Of a DNA stretch of 64,000 nt, positions 1-10,401 are shown in pieces. Position 1 is the first letter of the stretch, and each line of letters begins with the position of its first letter. The translations under genes and the position numbers were made by a program. The stretch lies in contig CACVBU010000403.1 of the NCBI GenBank assembly GCA_902728285.1, forward strand, positions 18,328-82,327. Reading direction: 5' to 3'. The notes under the pieces were generated by a model. The model saw only the letters and a list, made by a program, of their open reading frames with translations. It searched no databases and was not told the DNA's origin. Origin of the DNA: Clytia hemisphaerica (taxonomy: Eukaryota > Cnidaria > Hydrozoa > Leptothecata > Clytiidae).

Positions 1-447
1 GCACCTGATTCGAATCGTCTTTTATCAATATGTGACAATTTGTTAGGAGAAATAGGAAAACTAAAGAAAACATAAGGTTATCTTATTTTTTGTAAATAAA
101 TTTTGAAAATGTTCATAGATGTCTTAGATTTTTATCAAGAAAAAAAATCACTTAAAAAAATTAAAAAACAAAATCACAACAGCATTGGTCCTTATTTTTG
201 GTATACTGTATTAAAATAAAAGTAACATTTAAAAAAATATGTAAAATCCTAACTCCTAATCTTCATCAGTGCTACAATCAGTAAAAAGGGCTGAAGCAAG
301 TGAATCTTGATCTGAAAAATAATTCACAGTATCTAGGACCATGTTTTCTATGGGCTTATTTTCAATATCCAGTGTCATATCATTAAAAACCAAGTTCACA
401 ATTTGAAGTATTTTGTTAGCAGCTTTGTCATTCACAATACATAGTTT
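1..447. other. Non-coding 3' flank of the helicase gene
   Basis: I see no supported gene here. The stretch is AT-rich and lies just downstream of the helicase stop codon on the minus strand, so it probably holds its 3' UTR and terminator region. I did not find a clear polyadenylation signal that I would assign with confidence. Confidence 0.5.
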
Positions 448-2678
448 TTAGACCAGAAAGGTTTTTGAGTCAATTTTTTCCAGATTCTTAGCAATTTTGC
501 TAATCATTTCAGGTGTTAGCCCAGCAGCAATGGCAGGCGGTATACATAGTCCAATCGAAACACTTTCGACATAACCTTCCAATAACTCTCTTACCATTTG
601 TCTTTGTTCAGTTGAAACAACACGAAACAATTGAATCTCTTCTTGTGGGGTAGTTTTCGGATCACCTTTAACCTGAAGGAAAATAAGTGAGCCTCTTTAA
701 AATATAAACAACTCTATTCATTTTTCGCTTCATAGCTCGTCCACACTTCTAGTCTTTCAAATTTATTAGGTTCGAATGTTTGTTAAACTATAGAGCTTTA
801 TCTTTGTTTAATGATAAAATTAAAAACCTGTTTTCACAAGAACCTATTATAAAGATTCTGAACCTATTATAAAGATTCTATGACGTAACAATTATGAAGT
901 AGAATAAATAAAAAATACCTCATAATCATATGTAGGACATTCCTCACAATCACAAGTAATGGAACAATTCGAACAGCAGTTGTGTTTTGGTTCGAGGGGT
1001 GCGATTGTTTTATTGTTTTCATTGAACTCCGAAAACAGAGATGACCGGAGACAAAGTTGGGATTTCATACCCATATAGTCCTTCATTTTCTGGGAAATGT
1101 GACGTTTTGAATTTGCATACTGGTATAAAATGGCATGGCATTGTTTATCTGTATTTCTGCCTGCACGACCAATTTGTTGACAGTAGTCAGTAGTGTCAAA
1201 TGATGGTCCATAATGAATGACATACCGGACATTCTTCATATTGACACCACACTCAAGGGCACTTGTGCAGATGAAAATTCTAGCCACAGAATTTTCATTT
1301 TGAAATGACTCTTGTACAACATTTTTGCAGGAAGGAGATGTTTCTGCATGGAACATTTTAATTATCTCGTCAGGTGAATTGGTATGGTCTTTGAATAAAG
1401 ATACCAAGGCAGAATAAACCTTTCCTGACAAAGTAACTGAGCGACAGTAAATAAGCACTTTGAAGTCTGTTTCAAGATTTATTAACCACCGCAATGAACC
1501 ATAGTTGTCTTGACTTTTGATATTGACAATATTAAGTTTTATATTTGGTCGGTCACTGCAGGTCGATATAATTTTGACGTTCTTGGACAGCTCACAACTG
1601 CTCATGATGAGGTTGGTTAAGTCTGCATTTACAGTTGCACTGACAGCAAGCACAGGAAGGTTTGGTCGACAAAATGATCTCAGCTCGCATATACGGGAGA
1701 ATGATTCTCGAAACGCATTTTCATTGTTTGAAGCTTCTCCCCTGAAACGTAAGAAAGTATTAAATCGTCAAACATCAGATCCTTGAGAGACTACTGGTGC
1801 AGTAGAAATTTTTATTAAGTGTGCCTTTCTTTTAATCGAATAATCAAAAAGCCAAAGGTTTTCATTATACTGTATCTGTAACCAAAATATTCAAACGCCA
1901 GATTTTGAAAAAGGACCCTTACGTGGGATAAACTTTGGTTTGTTTTTACTAGGTACTTTCAATCAACAAGGGGTTAAGTTTTGATATTATATTATATATA
2001 TCCAAGATTAAGAAATGTTAAATGTTAAATTCTGATTTTTCAGCCCAAAAACTGGGATTGCATCGGAAATCCTGTACTTTTGAAATACTTCTTTGAGTTG
2101 GAAAATCTGTGTCATCCACAGGGGGGCAAAGGATGATAAAACTGGAATAGCCAAGACAAAAAAAAAAGTCAATAAAAAAAACGGAGGAACAACAAAAGAG
2201 GGGAAGCATACCATGTAACTTTATGAACTTCATCCACAACCAAGCACATCAGGTTCTTCTTTGCAAAGGTTGATTTCAAAAACTTTTGAGCAGAGCTATT
2301 ATGATTCAGCCAAATTTCAGGAGTACCGAAGATGATATTGTACTGTTTTAGGGCTTCTGATTGGTGTTCTTGGGCAGCACAGGGTTTGAGATTCAGTGGT
2401 GACTGATTAGCTTCATAGATCTGATCTTTGATTAAAGCTACCAAAGGTGAAATCACGATCACCAGAGGAGATGCTGCCAAATGTAATTCTTTAGCCAAAT
2501 TTGGTATAATCTGGTAAATCAAACTTTTACCAAATCCAGTTGGAAAAACACACAAAGTATCCTTCCCACGAACAATATTGTATACAGCATCAAACTGTTT
2601 TTCTTTTATTTCATATGGAAAACCATCCATTAATTTGTCAACTGCAGTTCTGATATCTTTCTTTTTGAAATTTCCCAT
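448..2678 (-). CDS. RecQ-like ATP-dependent DNA helicase, three exons
   Basis: Three exons read on the minus strand: 2678-2212, 1741-919 and 672-448, giving about 504 residues. The introns have GT/AG ends (donors GTATGC and GTATTT; acceptors TTTCAG and CTTCAG), and the joins keep the frame; the first intron splits the Trp codon of the segment HKVTW-GEAS. Visible superfamily 2 motifs are the Walker A FPTGFGKS (about residues 45-52), the Walker B DEVH (149-152), VSAT (motif III) and QIGRAGR (motif VI). A Cys-rich stretch (CCSNCSITCDCEEC) follows the helicase C lobe where RecQ proteins carry a zinc-binding subdomain. RecQ enzymes unwind DNA 3'-5' in repair and recombination. There is no obvious HRDC domain, and the last exon (about 74 residues) is not recognised. 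The start is the ATG of MGNFKKKD, preceded by an in-phase non-coding stretch. The gene looks intact. It could be a TE-associated multicopy RecQ-like gene rather than the RECQL1/WRN/BLM orthologue. Confidence 0.85.
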
Positions 2679-2978
2679 GTCTGATTACTCTCTCCTTCTC
2701 GCCTAAACTGATTCTTGTCATAATTATGGCGCTCTCAAATCATAACAAAGCAGCGGTTACTTTAACTAAGATTAAATTTTCGGCTTTCTCGATATTTCCC
2801 TTCCGGGCAAGAAGGCCACGGCTATTGCGAAACTTTTAAATATTTTTGAAAGTTGGCGCATGCGTCGACCATATCTGGCCGGAGGGTTCCCTCTGACGTT
2901 CTATCGCAGCGCTATCAATCAAATCAAAAAAGCGAAGATAGTATACGGCAGACTTTCTGACTATTCTTTTCAATACTT
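2679..2978. promoter_or_regulatory. Short divergent intergenic region
   Basis: About 300 bases separate the start of the minus-strand helicase gene from the first plus-strand ATG of the gag-like ORF. It is locally more GC-rich than its surroundings, with a CpG-containing stretch around 2795-2915. Its position suggests it holds the helicase promoter. I see no specific factor site that I would call. Confidence 0.35.
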
Positions 2979-3915
2979 ATGTTCCTGACTACTCCACCTG
3001 GTACTCCAACCAGTGAGGATACTGGTACCAGAAAGAAAAAATGCCCTGGATGCCAAAGAAGTCATGACTTACATGATTTTGGTCATCCAAGCAAAAACTG
3101 CCAAGGTCCACCTCCACCGCCGTCTCCGTCTTCTTCTCCATCTACACGAAATCGTCGCTCATCTGCTGAAAACACAAGGAAAAGCCCCGATTCTCGTCCC
3201 TTCTCAACAGAGCAGATGGATCATTACCGCCAACATCTTCGAGATCTTAAAAATCAAGAAACTGAGCTCCTGGAATCGATCAGACGTGACAAAGAGAACC
3301 AACTTCGTGAAGAAGAAAAACGTTTTGATTGAGGAAATTAAACGACAGACAGAGAAACTCCAACGTTTAAAAGACTCTAGAAGTTAACAACATTCGTCTC
3401 GCTCCGCCCCTCCGCCCGAAACACGCAACAGTTCCTCAGGGGAAAACCTTACAGCTCAATCCGCCATTTTAAATAATTTTCCTGCCGATTCCATGTCTAC
3501 TTTGCTTCACCGCCCACTTCTTTCTTCTCAACAACAACAACAACAACAACAAACTTTGAATCCTGGCTCTTCGTTTGGTAATGTTCTTCCCTTTTTGAAT
3601 TCTGGCTCGACCGCTGAACCTTCTTCTACTCGTCAGTTTACACAGAACGAACTTTTTCTTCGCCCAACACGCACCAACGACGTTACCAGAGGTAAAGCTT
3701 TACGTATAGTGGACTTTGTTTCTCGTATTCGACCTGCTGAGGATGAAAAAGTTTTGTCTTATGACAACAATTGTAAACTTGCCTTGATTTTACAGGACTC
3801 TAAACCCAAACTTTCTAGTGTTACAGTTGAACAATTTAATATTGCTAATTTGAGAATTTTTTACGAGTTACTTTTTTCCGGGAAGCTTTCCACCCTTTTC
3901 CATGTACAGGAGTAA
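2979..3915 (+). pseudogene. Broken gag-like ORF of a retroelement (DIRS/Ngaro-like guess)
   Basis: Pieces of one protein lie in different frames. An N-terminal piece at 2979-3332 has a Cys/His cluster (CPGCQRSHDLHDFGHPSKNC) followed by a Pro/Ser-rich stretch and a charged coiled-coil-like segment. The reading continues in another frame to about 3387, and after an untranslated gap resumes at 3493-3915 with a poly-Gln tract and the segment VEQFNIANLRIFYELL. This layout resembles the gag-like first ORF of DIRS-type elements that I recall from cnidarian genomes; that assignment is from memory of the family and not certain. The reading ends abruptly where the neighbouring LINE begins, so the C-terminal part was probably cut off by that insertion. 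At least one frameshift (near 3310) argues against a working gene. Confidence 0.5.
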
Positions 3916-4172
3916 TGTACAAAGATAAAAATGTCTTTTTTTGTGTATAAAACATTCATTATACTGACTCTAAAGTAGGTTGGAACAAAAGCTAGGACAG
4001 GCTCTAGGAAGTAATAGTTGCTCGGATTGTAGTGGAAATAGGTACCCCAGATGAGGAACAAAGCTAGAAAATGGCAACAAAAATAGGTTGGGTGTACCGG
4101 CTGGTAAACAAAAATAGTCAAAGGAATCGAAAACGAGCCTAAGGCGAGAGGAGTGACCAATAAGAAAATAGA

Positions 4173-7100
4173 TTAAGGCGTAAAATTCCTATTAATATTT
4201 CTATTAATAATCTCCCTCATTTCGTTCCTGCATTCAGCCATGTTCCAGTTAGCAATCAACAAATTTAGTTTGCTAACAAGTTCTGTATCCAACTGATCTC
4301 CCGTATTAACTTTAAACGATTTATGTCTGTTAAGGACCAAGTTACATATATCAATATCTTCACGATTGCATATGTTAAGAATTCCTGGAATTATTGAGTA
4401 TTGACGGTCAGGTGTCGTTAACAGGTTGAGAAGGTATGCAGATGTTTGATGATTCTTCATTAGCATTGTTAGAAGATTTAGTTTCCTGTTTTCGATGTAC
4501 GGAATGATGTCTGCAACTCCAAAAAGTTTGTTGAGGTCATTAGAGCCATGTTTTGAATAACCTAACATGTTTTTGAAGGCCGAGCGACATTGTCGGTTTA
4601 GATACTCAAGAAACGATTTAGAAGTGTTAGTGATTTCCATTCCATAGAGAACTTTTGGAAGGACGATTGATTTGAAGATGTTTGCTATGATGTTGGGATG
4701 CATTTTCCTGACTCCACTAGAGATGAGAGAAGATGTGACGGCCCCATAGTTCTTGGATACGATTTTCCTGGTGTTTAGCGAGAGTGATCTTCTTCGATTT
4801 AGTGTCCCATAAAAAACCCAGATGTTTTAAGGTTTTTTGGGGAGATATTGATTTGTCATTCATTGAGATACTGGGATTGTCTATTGGGCAATTACCAGAT
4901 ACAATAAATTGTGTTTTTGTATCATTGAACTTTAAGCCAATATTACCGCCTTTTTCCTGACAAAGAGATATCATTTTCTGGAGATGTTTTAGATTAGGAC
5001 TCAGGAGGATCAGGTCATCAGCGAAGGCGATAATTGATGTGTTGATGTTAGGGTTTAAGAAGGTTCCAACGTTAAGATTAGTTATCTCCTGAAGGATATC
5101 CTCGGTGTAGATGTTATATAGGTATGGGGACAGGATTGACCCCTGTCTGACTCCTTGAGATAGAGAGAATGGCTTGGAAATATTACTGTTGTATTTGATT
5201 TTTGCTTCTCCATGACTGTAAAGTTTTATAAGAAATTGTAGCACCGTATTTGGAAGTATGTTTTTCAATTTGAGTTTGTTAAAGAGTTCAAGCCAATTGC
5301 ACGAATCGAAGGCTTTCTCTGCATCCAGACTACATATGTATACAGGGGTATTTTGGGTATTATATTTTTGAATAGTTTCATTGATTAGGAATTCAGCATG
5401 TAGTGTAGATCCGTCTGATGAGAAACCGTACTGGTGGTCTGCGTGATGCTTTAATTGTGGGCATTTCTGTAAAATTACTTGTTCGATTAATTTGGTTAAT
5501 ATTGGGATTAAGCTGATGCCTCTGTAGTTGTTCGGGTCGCTGATTGGTTTCCGGTGGGATTTGATGATAGGGACCAGGTGGGATGTGGCCAGTGATTCAG
5601 GAAAGTGTTTCGAGGTTAGAATTCGGTTTATGGTTAGTGAAAGAAATGAGAGATTCTGGTCGGAAGGGTGTGTAAAACCGTGGATAAAATGTTCAGCTTT
5701 GATACCAAAAGGGTCGTATGCCTTGTCTTTGTTTAGATTGTTTATAGCAGTTAGTAAGTCATTTTCGTTTACTAAAAAGTCGATTTCATCCATTTCTTGT
5801 AGATCAGACAATAGACTATCGAGGAGGTCGTTTGTACGAGTATTGTTGATCTGTGCTGTCCTTGGTGTATTGAGCAGTGTATCGAAGTGGTTTTTGAATT
5901 CGGTTGTAATGTCTTCAGTATTGGTTTTGTTATTGATGGTGTATAGTTTCTGTGGTGAAGATTTGGCTAATCGAATCTGACTCCAGTAAGATTTTGGTTT
6001 AATTTTCTTGACTTTTTCGATGTTAATGTAATGTTCGACTGTGGATTGGGATTTACATCTCTTGACGAGGGATCTGAAGTTTTTTCTAGCAAAAAGATAT
6101 CGATGATAATGAACATTATGGGGGTCTCGATTGAAGTTAGTTGAGCGCCATTGATTGAACGTACTTTGGAGTAGTTTTCGACTTTTTGACAGCTCTGTCG
6201 TCCACCATGGCTTCCTGTTGATCGAATGGAAATCTGAGTCGTTTTTGAGCTGGTTATAGGCTTCCAGAGAACATGACTTTAAAGCATTCTGAAGGATTTC
6301 AATGGAGTCCATGTTTTCGGATTCAAGTGTCTGAAAAGTCATAGAATTCAATAATGACTTGTATCTTTTTAAGAATGTTTCATTTTTCCACATGAAGCTT
6401 GGTACAAAATCTTCTTCGATGTATTTGACTTGTGGTATGGATTCTGAGTTTGTTATTGCTTTGTAAACTGTCGATACTGGTAAATGGTCACTGATGTTCA
6501 GAAAGTTTGGATCAGAAATGACTGTGTCTGAAAATTGGTTTATGGAGTTTGACGAAACGCAGATGTGGTCAATGTATGACTGATTTGGAAGTGTAGGGTG
6601 GTTGTATGTGTAGCATGGACCAGAGCCATGGCTTATGTCGATTGGTATGAGGTTGTTTACTGATAAAAAGTTCTCTAGAAAGGGTGATAGGGCATTGGAC
6701 TGTGCAATTCTTTCTGATCCTTCAGATGACGGATATGATTGAAAGTCACCAAGTACAATCGAATTTGATGAATCTACGAAGTGCTTTAAAATGCCACTGA
6801 TGGTATTCAATTGTGATGCATATATGTCTTTGAAGTCATTTTTGTTTGCGATACATTGAAGGTAAACACCGATCATAAGCAATGGTGTGTCTGAATAGTT
6901 TATTTTGATGATTGTTGTGAAGTCTTCTTGTAAGATGAGTTCAGGTTTATGGTTTGATGTTTTTCTGAGAAATAGGGCAGTACCACCGTAGGGCCGACCA
7001 GTGTGTCCTTGTTTCGCAGGAGCAAAGAATACATGGAAGTCCTTTTTATAATCGTGTAGGAGATACTTTTCAGATTGAGTGATCCAGAGTTCGGTAAGAA

Positions 7101-7212
7101 ATATAATATCATTTGAGTTGATAATTTTGTCAATGTAAACTGTGTTTGTTTTGAAACCATTGCAGTTTAAGGTAATTATCTTATTTGTTGTGGTATCCAT
7201 TGTGTCTGTCAA
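4173..7212 (-). pseudogene. LINE ORF2: endonuclease and reverse transcriptase, broken once
   Basis: The main frame (7212-4717, 831 residues) begins with an endonuclease/exonuclease/phosphatase domain: LNCNGFK near the start, FLTELWI (the metal-binding Glu), a GDF motif, SYIDHICVS and SDHLPV. The reverse transcriptase follows with NNYRGISLIPI, LDAEKAFDSCNW (catalytic Asp), SQGVRQGSILSPYLYN and FADDLILLSP (catalytic Asp pair). The frame stops near 4717, and the C-terminal part continues in another frame at 4703-4173 (segment IFKSIVLPKVLYGMEI), so one frameshift breaks the protein. The endonuclease motif usually read GDFN is GDFQ here, which may weaken the enzyme. The element therefore looks young but no longer complete. 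Confidence 0.85.
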
Positions 7213-8434
7213 AGTCTAAATTTCTATAGTTCTCATAATTATCTCTCATTTCATTTGTAAACTGGTTTGGTCGGTAGTCTTCAGGATGGGTGTCATAGTC
7301 AAGGTTTCGGTGGTATCTGTTGTTTCGTGGCTCTTGGTAAGTCCGCCTGTCATGTGTACGATATTGGGGAGATCTTGGAGGGTGGTACGGTTTTACGACA
7401 AGACCTTGGTACCAGCAGCTTGGATCGAGGGCCCTTTGCTTATCCTCACTACGAATATCTATCTTGCATGATTGGTTGTACGGATTTTGTTTGACTGGGG
7501 AGACATCAACGACATTTAGACCGATTTCATCTCGAACAATTTGTTGAATGTCATCCATTGAGTATCGCAGGTTGAATCCTCCCACAAAGAGAGAAAAGGG
7601 TTTGGTTTGTCCTACTACTTTGGAGTTTGTTTTCTTTCTCCCAAAGACTGGTGGTGATCTTTTCTTGTTCTTGTTTTCTGATGCGATATCCTTTGCACGG
7701 TTTGGAGATGGATTTGGGGGTTTATTTGGTCTAAAGTCTTCTGGATGGCTGTCTTTTGCTGGGGTATTCTTGAGGAGTACATTTTCTATTTGTTGGATTG
7801 GTTGTCTGTTCGTGTCAACGGTATTAATAGTAGAAGTCAGTAGAGGTGGTGGTGTAGGTAGTTGATGCTGTACCTGTAGTTGTTGCTGATTTGCGACACT
7901 GAGTATGACTATCTCCATCTTCCTCTCTAGATTTACAATATGGGTTTTCAGGTCAATGTTTTCTTTCTGCATGATGTTTACTTTGTTAACAAGTTCAGTC
8001 ATTTTTTCTAAAATAAGTCTGCTGTTCAGGTCAATAACATTTTGTGTCTGATCGTGAAGAAGAGGGTGTTTCAGTATATCAGCAGCTAGTTTAATTGTTA
8101 TTTTGTTTTCGAATATGCTGAGCCCCATGTTATAGATGTCCTGGACAGCATATTGGAGATTTGATCTTCGTTTTAGGCAGCTTTTTGGCTCATCTTCCGA
8201 GATTATAAATCCATTTGATGATAAGGTGTTGGTGTCAAAATGGTCCAAGAAGAGACAGAAGAGTTGATCTCGTAGAAGATTAATTACTTTCGTATCAAGT
8301 CTTTTGAACAATTTGATTAGTTCATCCTTTGAGGCTCTGAAGAGGTCTTCTATTCCTGCAATGAATGGAGTTGATGGCTCTGAAGTGTTTGCTTCAATGT
8401 TTTTAACAATGTTAGCCACAACTCCCGCCGCCAT
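7181..8434 (-). CDS. LINE ORF1 protein
   Basis: A 417-residue open reading frame. The N-terminal half is helical, with a likely coiled coil around residues 140-180 (segment LEKMTELVNKVNIMQKEN). The middle is Pro-rich and low in complexity. Near residues 280-350 there is an RRM-like segment (FSLFVGGFNLRYSMDDIQQI and the following residues). The C-terminus is rich in Arg, Tyr and Asn. ORF1 proteins of this type bind the element's RNA and act as chaperones. The frame is intact and overlaps the ORF2 start by 32 bases, so ORF2 probably depends on reinitiation or a related mechanism; that is inference. Confidence 0.75.
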   Translation of the reverse strand: MAAGVVANIVKNIEANTSEPSTPFIAGIEDLFRASKDELIKLFKRLDTKVINLLRDQLFCLFLDHFDTNTLSSNGFIISEDEPKSCLKRRSNLQYAVQDIYNMGLSIFENKITIKLAADILKHPLLHDQTQNVIDLNSRLILEKMTELVNKVNIMQKENIDLKTHIVNLERKMEIVILSVANQQQLQVQHQLPTPPPLLTSTINTVDTNRQPIQQIENVLLKNTPAKDSHPEDFRPNKPPNPSPNRAKDIASENKNKKRSPPVFGRKKTNSKVVGQTKPFSLFVGGFNLRYSMDDIQQIVRDEIGLNVVDVSPVKQNPYNQSCKIDIRSEDKQRALDPSCWYQGLVVKPYHPPRSPQYRTHDRRTYQEPRNNRYHRNLDYDTHPEDYRPNQFTNEMRDNYENYRNLDFDRHNGYHNK

Positions 8435-8671
8435 CTTGAATCACGTGTGGTTGTCCTTGTGTGGTGTGTCCTTGTGGTTGTCTAAGTATAGATATGAAAC
8501 CATATCCTCCTGAACAAACTTCGTTTATTTATTATAATTTCAATGGAATGAAATAGAAAATTTCGTCGAAGTTTTGAAATTAATCCCGCTATAACAATTT
8601 TAAGGTAACTTACTAGTAGATCGTTGCTTGTAGAGATTTTACTGACCTAATTTCCAGAATATTTTTTACGC

Positions 8672-8930
8672 AATAAGCAAACAAATGGCCCATAATACAA
8701 TAAAGAAATGTATAGATTCAATTAACTCCGATAGCTAAAATACATTAAATGGCTTTATCACCTCAATAGATAAAAGATCCAATGGCCCTTTTACAATTTG
8801 TTTTCTTGTTAATAAGCAAACAAATGGTCCACAATACAATAAAGAAATGTTTTTATCCAATTTTTAAACGGTTTCATTATCTCAATAGAGATCCCATGGC
8901 CCTTTTAGAATTTACTCTTTTGTTTCTAGC
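8672..8930. repeat. Direct duplication of about 139 bp
   Basis: Two adjacent diverged copies begin at about 8672 and 8811. Both contain ATAAGCAAACAAATGG, the stretch AATACAATAAAGAAATG, and later CTCAATAGA followed by CAATGGCCCTTTTA-like sequence. The copies differ by scattered substitutions and small indels. The duplication lies just upstream of the coding region that starts at 9016. Confidence 0.7.
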
Positions 8931-9015
8931 CTCCAGCTGTATTTCGAGCGGGAAAAATTTTTGGCGGGGAAAAGATCCCTTTCCCCTTTTTCTTATTCCA
9001 TTCTCATTAGAAAAA

Positions 9016-10146
9016 ATGACAGCGAACGACCCACTGACTTGTGGATTTTTGAAAGTGAAAGTCTTTAATTTATTGGTTCGAGATTGTTATAAATTGGGAA
9101 AATTAAGTGCTTGTACAGTTGACAAAAGTAATACTTATGAAATTCACTGTCGAGAAATTAAAGAGTATTTTTGTGGTGTTGAAACTTTTGATATAAATTC
9201 GGCTTACTATGCAAAGAATTTAGTTGGCATCAGAAAGATATTACTTGATATTGGGAAGTCGACGTCAGTAGCAAGACCACCTAAAGAAGAAATTTTGAAT
9301 ACATTTTCCGAAAAGATTTGGAAAAGGTTGTCACAGTGTGAAAAAGAACTACACTCGTTAAAAGACTGTAAAGGTTGCCTTTCCTTTCGAACATTTAAGA
9401 CAGGGCTTTCCCTATTTCCAGTCAGTAAAAAGGCGAGAGTTCATTATGCCAAAGCAAAGAAAAATGGCTTGATTCGTGAACCAAAACGCACACCATTAGC
9501 TGACATTAGCAATTTTACCAAACAACAGCAGGACAAAATAAAGAGACAAGTTATAAAAGAGTGCGAAACTATCAAAAATGCTTCTGCTATCAACAGGTAC
9601 GGTTCTTTTATTTTTTAATACACCCCTGTGTCACAGACCCCCCGCCCCGGTGGAAAAATAGGCCAAAAACTCGTACCCGGTGGAAAGGGTTGCAATTTTT
9701 TCGCCACACATGCCGTCAGTTGGCAAACCAAGTGCCTCCCCCGGACTGGAGCAGACTGGAGCAAAAATTTGAAAGTTGTTTTTCTCAATAAAGTAAAAAT
9801 GGCTCAATCATGCTGCTCCTTTAAGTTTAAAAGAATTATAATTCCTCTTAGGGTGCTGACAACCAACCAATCGTTCCGAAAACGAGGGAGAGTCCGTTCG
9901 AAAGAATCACTCGAAACCGATGAGCAGGCCGAAAACAGGTTTCGAAAAGAACAAGAGAAGATAAAATCTGGAAAGAAAAAGCCGAATAACCATGGTAACG
10001 AAAGAAATTACGATTGGAATAGAGAAGGATGTTTACGAGAGGTTAAGAAATTGAAAGATGGGGACGTGATAAACTATTCGGTACTTGGAAAAACATATGG
10101 GTTGAGGAACAAAAATGGAAAATCTGCTAGAAACCGAGGCCAACTT
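9016..10146 (+). CDS. Unidentified protein, two exons, cut off by an LTR retrotransposon
   Basis: The first exon starts at an ATG (MTANDPLTCGFLKVK) and ends at a donor near 9595 (AACAG|GTACGG). The second exon begins after CCTCTTAG at about 9850, and the join keeps the frame (Arg codon split). It reads on through VLTTNQSFRKRGRVRSKE, a charged helical segment, and LKDGDVINYSVLGKTYGLRNK, ending at RNRGQ exactly where the LTR begins. About 290 residues can be read. I do not recognise a catalytic domain; the C-terminal segment resembles multicopy proteins of unknown function that I recall from cnidarian genomes. An upstream open stretch from 8782 is probably untranslated. The rest of the gene is not found on the other side of the retrotransposon, so the gene is either truncated or misassembled. 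Confidence 0.55.
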
Positions 10147-10285
10147 TGTGGTTTTATATGACCGTACACTATGAAGTTATGCTACCGACTGAATATACTA
10201 TCTTTCAAATGTAATAGATACGTAACATAATAATACGCACCGTGTTAGTTATAATACAATAATACAAGAATATAAATATACGACA
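10147..10285 (-). repeat. 3' LTR of the BEL/Pao element
   Basis: A 139-bp repeat matching 17573-17705 almost base for base. The main difference is an extra short AATACAAT-type segment near its right end. It cuts the reading frame of the gene at 9016. Confidence 0.9.
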
Positions 10286-10297
10286 CTCCCCACCACC
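10286..10297 (-). promoter_or_regulatory. Polypurine tract next to the 3' LTR
   Basis: On the minus strand the sequence reads GGTGGTGGGGAG directly before the LTR. This is the expected position and composition for the primer of plus-strand DNA synthesis. Confidence 0.65.
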
Positions 10298-10401
10298 GAA
10301 TGAGTCTAAAAATACCGAAGAAATATATAGTAACAAAACTACGTTTCTCATGTAAAATATATATACCGTAAAAACCGAAATATAAAGGACTGTATAATAA
10401 A

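Larger units (their letters stand above)
3916..8515 (-). mobile_element. Two-ORF non-LTR retrotransposon (CR1/L2-like LINE)
   Basis: A near full-length LINE on the minus strand: a short 5' region (about 8435-8515), ORF1 (8434-7181), ORF2 (7212-4173, broken once) and a 3' region of about 250 bases. ORF2 overlaps ORF1 by 32 bases, as is common in this class. The endonuclease is of the apurinic type and the reverse transcriptase has the usual motifs, which together with the ORF1 type place it near the CR1/L2 group; the exact clade needs a tree. The ends are estimated from where ORFs and similarity stop, as I could not find a target-site duplication. Confidence 0.8.

Noticed and set aside
5528-5980. 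Plus-strand open frames inside the LINE and BEL/Pao coding regions
   Set aside because: They are antisense shadows of the reverse transcriptase and other pol frames.
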